Shown here: positions 1 to 5,654 of the stretch, piece after piece
Numbering within the stretch: position 1 is the first letter of the stretch
Layout of the letters: each line of letters starts with the position of its first letter
From: Clostridia bacterium
Lineage (GTDB): Bacteria > Bacillota > Clostridia > UMGS1883
Length of the DNA stretch: 17,344 bases
Direction: 5' to 3'
NCBI GenBank assembly: GCA_900768005.1
Contig: CAAGBE010000025.1
Coordinates: forward strand, 1-17,344
Notes under the pieces: generated by a model
Seen by the model: only the letters and a program-made list of their open reading frames with translations
Database searches by the model: none
Told to the model about the DNA's origin: nothing
Translations under genes and position numbers: made by a program

Positions 1-903
1 GAAAGCCTTCGTATGATTGCAAAGAACCTCAATCTCTATAAGCCTGACTATATGTACGTTGTTCCTGCAGTTGCATTGGCACTTCATAAGAATGTTCTTA
101 AAAATGCCGAAAAGCAGGGCAAACTTAAAGTGCTTCTTACAATGATGAAAGTAAGCAACGCTCTTCGTAAAGTAGGTATCGACCTCAGAAGAAAGCTCTT
201 CAAGTCCGTTCACGAGGGACTTGGCGGAAATCTTTTGGAGGTTGTATGCGGTGGTGCACCCATTCCCGTTGACACAGCGTATTTCTTTGATGCAATCGGC
301 ATTATGATTCTTAACGGCTATGGTATTACAGAATGTTCTCCGCTTGTAAGTGTAAATAGCCCCAAGGACAGCGATTACAGAACAGTTGGCTATCCGCTTC
401 CCTGCCTTGAAGTTAGGGTTGATGAGCCTGATGAGGACGGTATCGGTGAAATCTGTGTAAAGGGTGACATTGTAATGCTGGGCTATTACAAAAAACCTGA
501 GCAGACTGCAGAAGTAATTGTTGACGGTTGGTTCCATACAGGCGACTACGGTTATGTAAATAAAAAAGGTCAGATTCTTATCACGGGCAGAAAGAAGAAC
601 ATCATCGTTCTTGATAACGGTAAGAACATCTACCCCGAGGAACTTGAAAAGTATATCTATATGCTTCCCTATGTAAAGGATGCCGTTGTATATGACTCAA
701 CAGACGACGGAAAGGTAGTTCTCTGTGCAGAAATTTATCCCGACTCCGAGCTTTTAGGTGATGCGGATATTAATGCAGATGTTCACAGAGTTCTTGCCGA
801 GCTTCCCTCATATAAGCAGATTAACAAAATCGTTCTTCGTGATACGGAATTCCCCAAGAATGCTTCCCAGAAAATAGTAAGAGGCAAGATTGAAAAGAAA
901 TAA
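1..903 (+). CDS. AMP-forming long-chain fatty acyl-CoA ligase, C-terminal part (5' end outside window)
   Basis: This is the last 300 residues of an ANL-superfamily acyl-CoA synthetase, which activates a fatty acid with ATP and transfers it to CoA. The reading frame is open from base 1, so the gene begins upstream; the first ATG at base 13 is internal. Visible family motifs are YGITECSP (residue 107 of the fragment, adenylate binding), GEICVKG, DGWFHTGDYG (the conserved TGD) and ITGRKKNIIVLDNGKNIYPEE (hinge and C-terminal domain). The catalytic lysine region near the end reads SQKIVRGKI, where many relatives have a TGKIxR-type sequence. The FadD/long-chain subtype is inferred from overall similarity; the acyl substrate cannot be determined. 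Transcription ends at the hairpin at 908-937, and the next gene is convergent. Confidence 0.9.
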   Translation, partial: ESLRMIAKNLNLYKPDYMYVVPAVALALHKNVLKNAEKQGKLKVLLTMMKVSNALRKVGIDLRRKLFKSVHEGLGGNLLEVVCGGAPIPVDTAYFFDAIGIMILNGYGITECSPLVSVNSPKDSDYRTVGYPLPCLEVRVDEPDEDGIGEICVKGDIVMLGYYKKPEQTAEVIVDGWFHTGDYGYVNKKGQILITGRKKNIIVLDNGKNIYPEELEKYIYMLPYVKDAVVYDSTDDGKVVLCAEIYPDSELLGDADINADVHRVLAELPSYKQINKIVLRDTEFPKNASQKIVRGKIEKK

Positions 904-907
904 TAAT

Positions 908-937
908 AAAACAGCACTGAGAAATCAGTGCTGTTTT
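908..937. terminator. Bidirectional intrinsic terminator between convergent genes
   Basis: A perfect 13-bp inverted repeat (AAAACAGCACTGA / TCAGTGCTGTTTT, arms 908-920 and 925-937) closes a GAAA loop. Each strand ends its stem with TTTT, so it can stop transcription of the acyl-CoA ligase from the left and of the creatininase gene from the right. The right arm is the last four codons plus the stop codon of the minus-strand creatininase gene. Confidence 0.85.
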
Positions 938-1770
938 GCTATCCATTCTTTCTTATACTCATATGATACCGTTTCATTTTTAAGAAACTTTATTACCTCG
1001 CACAACTTTCCTACCGAGTAATCAACCATTGCACGGGCAATTCTTTCGTTCATACCGTCGTGCATATCACCCTCATAGGAGTTGGGGAAGTTCGCCATCC
1101 AGGAAAAGGGGGTATTTATTCTTAGTTTATTGAACTCATCAAAACGGTGAGTCGATTCATAGCTTTCGTCATACACCTTGTCAAGGCGTACCGTTTCGGG
1201 ACGCGTGCCGTATACCCAGCCCGTTTCAATAAAATCTGCATGGCCGAATCTTTTCTTTTCATCGTTATAGCTTTGCAGTACCTTTCGGTCCTCGGTTGTA
1301 AGGTATTTATACCCTTCGTTAAGGAGCTTCTTTGGTGTGGCAAAGTCAGAACCTAAGGAGTAGTCAAACACGCTGTAAGGAGTCTTCTCATAAAGCACTC
1401 CTCTTGAAAAGTATGAAATCATACTCTGGTTTCCGCCGTGTCCGTTATAAATAAGTATCTTGTCAAAGCCGTTGCGGTAGATTTCACTGCAGGTTTCTTT
1501 TAATATCTGGAGTCTTAATTCAGGTGAAAAAATAACCGTTCCCTTAAATTCGCCTGCACCTGTCTTTTCACCAAAATACATTGTGGGGAATACCATTGCT
1601 GTTTCGATTTCTGCTGCCCTCTTGGCAATTTCTGTTATATGAATTACATCTGTGCCCACGGGGAGATGCTGTCCATGTTTTTCAAGACACCCCACGGGAA
1701 GAATACACAGTCCTTTTGATTCTCTTATTGCATTTTGAAACTCTTCTTCACGAAGATTTTCCCATATCAT
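925..1770 (-). CDS. Creatininase-family metal-dependent amidohydrolase
   Basis: This 281-residue protein belongs to the creatininase / creatinine amidohydrolase family, cytoplasmic metalloenzymes that open cyclic amides or related C-N bonds. The N-terminal metal site reads LPVGCLEKHGQHLPVGTD (E30, H32, D41) and the second signature is YNGHGGN (H111), the expected spacing for the two-metal centre. At 281 residues it is somewhat longer than many family members, with extra sequence in the second half. The start is ATG at 1770, with a good AAGGAG ribosome binding site 8 bases upstream. It lies downstream of lplA on the same strand after a 102-bp gap, so co-transcription is possible. The family includes creatininase, mycofactocin-type MftE and riboflavin-pathway amidases, so the substrate is unknown; no pathway partner is visible nearby. 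Confidence 0.85.
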   Translation of the reverse strand: MIWENLREEEFQNAIRESKGLCILPVGCLEKHGQHLPVGTDVIHITEIAKRAAEIETAMVFPTMYFGEKTGAGEFKGTVIFSPELRLQILKETCSEIYRNGFDKILIYNGHGGNQSMISYFSRGVLYEKTPYSVFDYSLGSDFATPKKLLNEGYKYLTTEDRKVLQSYNDEKKRFGHADFIETGWVYGTRPETVRLDKVYDESYESTHRFDEFNKLRINTPFSWMANFPNSYEGDMHDGMNERIARAMVDYSVGKLCEVIKFLKNETVSYEYKKEWIAKQH

Positions 1771-1798
1771 AATATTACTCCTTAAAAAATGATAAAGT

Positions 1799-1815
1799 TA
1801 CGAATTACTTTCGTA
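1799..1815. repeat. Small palindrome TACGAA-N5-TTCGTA in the creatininase leader
   Basis: Perfect 6-bp arms (1799-1804 and 1810-1815) flank a 5-bp spacer. The element lies 29 bp upstream of the creatininase start codon and 11 bp upstream of the -35 box of the plus-strand promoter at 1826-1854. It could be an operator or simply chance in AT-rich DNA. Nothing further supports a function. Confidence 0.3.
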
Positions 1816-1825
1816 TTCTAAAATA

Positions 1826-1854
1826 TTGACAAACAAAATGAAAGTTGATATAAT
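1826..1854 (+). promoter_or_regulatory. Perfect sigma-A consensus promoter, directed antisense into lplA
   Basis: TTGACA (1826-1831), a 17-bp spacer and TATAAT (1849-1854) match the housekeeping promoter consensus at all 12 positions. It lies in the 102-bp gap between two minus-strand genes but points rightwards, so a transcript starting near 1861 would run antisense through lplA. No plus-strand gene follows before the E2 gene at 3006. Confidence 0.6.
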
Positions 1855-1872
1855 GGCGTATGGTGAAGATTA

Positions 1873-2853
1873 TCAGCTAAGTTCTTGACTTTTTAATAAG
1901 TTGACAATATCGGTAGAAACGGGCATAGTAATCTTTGAGATAATGGCTTTTTCGATTTCTTCCATACGGAAGATGCAATCTCTGAGAGCATCTTTCAAAA
2001 GGTCGGGGAGCGTATGGTCCAAAGCGTCGGTATATACCCCAACAGATTGTATCCTGCCCTCCTTTACATCAAGCTGAAGCTCAATGTTTCCCCAAGGGAA
2101 ATTTCCCTCACAGGAAAAGGTAAAGGGGAGGGATGGAGCATATAAGTATTCCCAACTTGCATATTCTTCGGCAAGACCGGATATTCCGGCAGTATCGTCA
2201 ATTACAAAAGGCGACGGTGAAAGTCCATAAACTTTCCCGAATGATGAAAGCATATAATCTTTCATCATTTCGATTGTGAGTGCAGGATTGATTTCCGACA
2301 GATTGATAACACGGGATTTTACCGATTTAACACCCTTTGACTGCAGTTTTGCTTTGGGGGGGGTAAGGTATTTTCCAAGCTTTTGCTTATCTGCGTTTAC
2401 AAGGATTGTTCCGTGATGGTAGGATTTGCCCTTTGAATTGTAGAAAGCATTTCCTGAAAATTTTCTACCATCGGCAAGAATGTCGTTACGGCCTGAAATT
2501 TCAGCAGAGATTCCACCAAGTGCACAGGCTTCTTTAATAACCTGCATTTGCTTTGAAAGGTCGTAGTTTTCTGTCCGGCACAAGAATGTAAAGTTTAGAT
2601 TTCCCAAATCGTGGAAAACACTTCCTCCGCCGGATAATCTCCGTGCGAGATGACCACCGTCTTCTTCAAGAAGTGCACATTTGCACTCGGTTAATGCATT
2701 CTGATTTTTGCCTATTACTACGGTGTTCTGATTCTGCCACAGATACAGGATGATTTCATCATTTCCCACACTGTCAAGAAGGTATTTCTCCGTTGCGAGA
2801 TTAGTGTAGGGATTGTGACAATTATTAGTATAAAAATAAATCTTTTTTATCAT
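1873..2853 (-). CDS. lplA: Lipoate-protein ligase A
   Basis: LplA activates lipoate with ATP and attaches it to the lysine of lipoyl domains. This 326-residue protein carries the ligase signature RRLSGGGSVFHDLGN (residues 71-85) and GRKFSGNA with the likely catalytic K131. It also has the C-terminal accessory domain of full-length LplA-type enzymes. An upstream in-frame ATG at 2871 overlaps the -10 box, so it cannot be in the mRNA; the ATG at 2853, preceded by AAAGGTGA, is the start. The obvious client is the E2 protein encoded divergently next door (3006-4250), whose lipoyl lysine is K43. No lipoate-synthesis genes (lipA, lipB) are in the window, which fits lipoate scavenging, although they could lie elsewhere. 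Confidence 0.93.
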   Translation of the reverse strand: MIKKIYFYTNNCHNPYTNLATEKYLLDSVGNDEIILYLWQNQNTVVIGKNQNALTECKCALLEEDGGHLARRLSGGGSVFHDLGNLNFTFLCRTENYDLSKQMQVIKEACALGGISAEISGRNDILADGRKFSGNAFYNSKGKSYHHGTILVNADKQKLGKYLTPPKAKLQSKGVKSVKSRVINLSEINPALTIEMMKDYMLSSFGKVYGLSPSPFVIDDTAGISGLAEEYASWEYLYAPSLPFTFSCEGNFPWGNIELQLDVKEGRIQSVGVYTDALDHTLPDLLKDALRDCIFRMEEIEKAIISKITMPVSTDIVNLLKSQELS

Positions 2854-2869
2854 ATCATCACCTTTTCTC

Positions 2870-2898
2870 ATTATACGAGAAATTCCGCTTTACGTCAA
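2870..2898 (-). promoter_or_regulatory. Promoter of lplA
   Basis: Read on the minus strand: TTGACG (2898-2893), 17-bp spacer, TATAAT (2875-2870). The start of transcription would fall near 2863, only about ten bases before the lplA ATG at 2853, so the leader is very short and barely includes the ribosome binding site. Confidence 0.75.
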
Positions 2899-2969
2899 TC
2901 TAAAATCGGTAAAAAATGAACTAAAGCAATTGACGGCAAAATTAACTTGTTGTATAATTATTTTAGATT
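2897..2969. repeat. 10-bp inverted repeat spanning the divergent lplA / E2 promoters
   Basis: AATCTAAAAT (2897-2906) and its exact inverse ATTTTAGATT (2960-2969) lie 63 bp apart centre to centre, about six helical turns. The left arm overlaps the lplA -35 edge and the right arm sits at the expected transcription start of the E2 operon. A 9-of-10 copy, ATTCTAAAAT, occurs at 1815-1824 just before the antisense promoter. The DNA is AT-rich, so chance is possible. Confidence 0.35.
2930..2958 (+). promoter_or_regulatory. Promoter of the E2-E3-E1-MBL operon
   Basis: TTGACG (2930-2935), a 17-bp spacer and TATAAT (2953-2958) give a near-consensus sigma-A promoter. A second TATAAT lies at 2969-2974 with a weaker TTGTTG at 2947-2952, possibly a tandem start. 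The leader to the TTG start at 3006 is about 40 bases. It is too short for a known riboswitch and I see no hairpin in it. Confidence 0.75.
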
Positions 2970-3005
2970 ATAATGAAATTTTTAATATAAATAGGAGGGG
3001 TCATT

Positions 3006-4250
3006 TTGGCTAATGCAGTAATTATGCCCAAGGCAGGTATTACAGTTGAAAGCTGTATTATCGGCACATGGGAAAAGAAAGTAGGAGATTCGGTAAAGAT
3101 GGGAGATATCCTCTTTACATACGAAACAGACAAAGCAAGCTTTGAATGTGAGTCTACCGAAGAAGGTACACTTCTGGAAATTTTCTTCAATGACGGTGAG
3201 GAAGTTCCCTGTCTTATGAATGTTTGTGCAATCGGTGCCCCCGGTGAAGATTGCTCTGCTCTCCGCCCTGGCGATGCGGCACCCGTAGAGGCTCCCACAG
3301 AGGAAGCGCCCAAGGCTGAAGCACCTGCAGCAGCTCCCGTAGAAGCTCCCTTAGCAACAGCAGTAGCAGGAGACAAGACAGCAGTTTCTCCCAGAGCGAA
3401 GAAGCTCGCTGAAAGAGCAGGCGTAGATGCTTCTCTTGCAACACCCACAGGCCCCAACGGCAGAATTATAGAGCGTGATGTAAGAACACTTATGGAAAAC
3501 CCCGTAGCAGCACCTGCTGTAACAGCAACACCTGCAGTTCAGGCAATCCCCGAAGCAGAATACGAGGATGTGAAGTTCAGCGGAATCCGCCGTGCTATCA
3601 GCAAGTCTATGAGTACATCCCTTTCCACAATGGCTCAGCTTACACACAATACATCTTTCGATGCGACAGCTATCCTTGCTTACAGAAAGCTTCTTAAGAA
3701 TTCTGAAGGTGACGTTAGCGGTATCACACTTGGTGATATTGTTCTTTATGCAGTATCAAGAACTCTTCTTAATCACCCCGACCTTAACGCTCATATGTTA
3801 GACGATAACAACATCCGTCTCTTCAAGCACGTTAACCTCGGCGTTGCAGTTGACACTCCCCGTGGACTTATGGTTCCCACAATCTTTAATGCAGACCAGA
3901 AGAGCCTTCTTGAAATTTCCAAGGAAGTTAAAGAGCTTGCGGCAGCTTGCCGTGAGGGTAACATCAGCCCCGACAAGCTTTCCGGCGGTACATTCACAGT
4001 ATCCAATCTCGGCAACTTGGGCGTTGAATCCTTTACTCCTGTTATCAATCCTCCGCAGACAGGTATCCTCGGCGTATGCGGTACAGTAGACAGAGTCAAG
4101 AAAGGTAAAGACGGCGAAATCAAGATTTATCCTGCTATGGGTCTCAGCCTTACATACGATCACCGTGCAGTTGACGGTACACCCGCCGCAAGATTCCAGA
4201 AGGAACTCGGATATAATCTTGAAAACTTCACAGCGTTACTCGCTAAATAA
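3006..4250 (+). CDS. Dihydrolipoamide acyltransferase (E2) of a 2-oxoacid / acetoin dehydrogenase complex
   Basis: E2 is the core of the complex: it accepts an acyl group from E1 on lipoate and passes it to CoA. The 414 residues show an N-terminal lipoyl domain (about 1-77, lipoylated K43 in YETDKASFE), an Ala/Pro-rich linker, a peripheral-subunit (E3) binding domain (about 127-163, starting VSPRAKKLAERAG), a second linker, and a catalytic domain from about 190. That domain ends with the acyltransferase motif DHRAVDG (H386, D390). There is a single lipoyl domain. Translation starts at TTG (3006), five bases after a strong AGGAGGGG site; no ATG alternative fits. It is the first gene of the operon, ahead of E3 and E1, which is not the usual E1-E2-E3 order. 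The acyl substrate (pyruvate, acetoin or branched-chain) cannot be decided. Confidence 0.92.
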   Translation: MANAVIMPKAGITVESCIIGTWEKKVGDSVKMGDILFTYETDKASFECESTEEGTLLEIFFNDGEEVPCLMNVCAIGAPGEDCSALRPGDAAPVEAPTEEAPKAEAPAAAPVEAPLATAVAGDKTAVSPRAKKLAERAGVDASLATPTGPNGRIIERDVRTLMENPVAAPAVTATPAVQAIPEAEYEDVKFSGIRRAISKSMSTSLSTMAQLTHNTSFDATAILAYRKLLKNSEGDVSGITLGDIVLYAVSRTLLNHPDLNAHMLDDNNIRLFKHVNLGVAVDTPRGLMVPTIFNADQKSLLEISKEVKELAAACREGNISPDKLSGGTFTVSNLGNLGVESFTPVINPPQTGILGVCGTVDRVKKGKDGEIKIYPAMGLSLTYDHRAVDGTPAARFQKELGYNLENFTALLAK

Positions 4251-4262
4251 GGAGAAATAGAT

Positions 4263-5630
4263 ATGGAAATTTTTGACGTATTGGTTCTCGGCGGCGGCCC
4301 TGGCGGATATCTCTGTGCAGAGCGTGCAGCCCAGAACGGACTTAAAGCGGCTGTTTTCGAAAAGAAGGCACTTGGCGGTACCTGCCTTAACGAGGGTTGT
4401 ATCCCCACAAAGACGCTTCTTAATTCATCCAAGATGTATCGCCATGCAAAAGAAAGCGAAGCTTTCGGCGTTACTGTTGAGGGTGTAAAGTATGACCACG
4501 CAAAGGTTATTGAAAGAAAAGACAAGGTAGTAAAGACACTCGTTTCAGGTGTTGGTGCTACAATGAAGGCTAATAAGGTAACAGTTATCACTGCAGATGC
4601 AAAGGTTAACGGACGTGACGAAAACGGCTTCCTCGTAGAAGCTGACGGAAAGGTATACGCTGGCAAGAAGCTTGTCATTGCATCAGGCTCAGAAACAGTT
4701 GTTCCTCCCGTCCCCGGTCTTAAGGAAGGACTCGAATCAGGCTTCGTTGTTACAAACCGCGAGGTTCTTGATGAAAAGACTCTTCCCAAGGAAATGGTTG
4801 TTATCGGCGGCGGTGTAATCGGTCTTGAAATGGCTTATTACTTCGCAAGCGTTGGCACAAAGGTAACAGTTATCGAAATGATGCCCAAGATTGCAGGTGC
4901 AACAGACCCCGAAATCTGTAAGGTTATTACAGAAGCTTTTGAAAAACGCGGTATGGTGTTCAAGCTCTCCTGCAAGGTTCTTGAGGTTAAGAAGAACAGC
5001 GTTATTTACGAAGAAAACGGCGAGAAGAAAGAAATCAAGTGCGATAAAGTTCTTCTTTCTGCAGGCAGAAAGCCCGCAACAGCAAATATCGGTCTTGAAA
5101 CACTTTCTCTTGATATGGACCGTGCAGCAGTTAAGACTGACCGTCACCTCTGCACAAATGTTTCAGGCGTATATGCAATCGGCGACTGTAACGGTAAACT
5201 GATGCTTGCACATACTGCATACCGTGAAGCAGAAGTTGCAGTAAATCATATGGTTGGTAAGCAGGATGAGATGCGTTACGACGTAATCCCCTCTGTTATC
5301 TATACAGACCCCGAGGTTGCTTCTGTTGGTTACAGCAAGGCTGAAGCAGAAGAAAAGGGTATGACAGTTAAGGAAATCAAGCTTCCCATGTCCTATGCAG
5401 GCAGATACCTTGCAGAAACAGAAGGCGGCAAGGGCTTTATCAAGCTTGTAGTTGATACTGACAGAAAGCGCCTTGTAGGATGCCATATGGTAGGCTCTTA
5501 CGCTTCCGAAATCATTATGACAGCTACAATGATGATTGATACAGAGCTTACTCCCAATCGTCTTCAGAAGCTTGTGTTCCCCCATCCCACAGTAGTGGAA
5601 ATCATAAGAGAAGCAATTTTTCATATATAA
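4263..5630 (+). CDS. lpdA: Dihydrolipoamide dehydrogenase (E3)
   Basis: E3 is a FAD flavoprotein that re-oxidises dihydrolipoamide on E2 and reduces NAD+. The 455-residue protein has the FAD-binding GGGPGG (10-15), the redox-active disulfide in GGTCLNEGCIPTK (C41 and C46), the NAD-binding IGGGVIG (181-187), the second FAD motif YAIGDCNG, and the C-terminal catalytic pair in HPTVVE (H441, E446). It has no fused lipoyl domain and is of normal length. The ATG at 4263 follows an AAGGAG site that overlaps the E2 stop codon; the gap to E2 is 12 bp. It is placed between E2 and E1, so it probably serves this complex specifically. A glycine-cleavage role is unlikely from context because no gcv genes are present. 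Confidence 0.95.
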   Translation: MEIFDVLVLGGGPGGYLCAERAAQNGLKAAVFEKKALGGTCLNEGCIPTKTLLNSSKMYRHAKESEAFGVTVEGVKYDHAKVIERKDKVVKTLVSGVGATMKANKVTVITADAKVNGRDENGFLVEADGKVYAGKKLVIASGSETVVPPVPGLKEGLESGFVVTNREVLDEKTLPKEMVVIGGGVIGLEMAYYFASVGTKVTVIEMMPKIAGATDPEICKVITEAFEKRGMVFKLSCKVLEVKKNSVIYEENGEKKEIKCDKVLLSAGRKPATANIGLETLSLDMDRAAVKTDRHLCTNVSGVYAIGDCNGKLMLAHTAYREAEVAVNHMVGKQDEMRYDVIPSVIYTDPEVASVGYSKAEAEEKGMTVKEIKLPMSYAGRYLAETEGGKGFIKLVVDTDRKRLVGCHMVGSYASEIIMTATMMIDTELTPNRLQKLVFPHPTVVEIIREAIFHI

Positions 5631-5654
5631 TCACACATAAGGAGGATATAAATT

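Noticed and set aside
1857..1890. Intrinsic terminator after lplA
   Set aside because: Only a weak GATAAT/ATTATC pairing with a 12- to 14-base loop and no proper U-run on the minus strand, so read-through into the creatininase gene is more likely.
2941..3005. Riboswitch or attenuator in the E2 operon leader
   Set aside because: The leader is only about 40 bases, AT-rich, with no stable hairpin or recognisable TPP or other aptamer core.
3280..3380. Short repetitive GCA/CCC-rich DNA that looks like a direct repeat array
   Set aside because: It encodes the flexible Ala/Pro/Glu linker between the lipoyl and E3-binding domains, normal for E2 proteins.
2963..3457. 164-codon minus-strand frame with Ala/Ser/Gly-rich repeats
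   Set aside because: It is the reverse of the Ala/Pro linker of E2. Repetition comes from the GCA/CCC linker codons, not from a gene.
4160..4789. 209-codon minus-strand open frame across the E2/E3 junction
   Set aside because: Antisense to the FAD-binding and disulfide motifs of E3. Ser/Pro/Thr-rich shadow frame.
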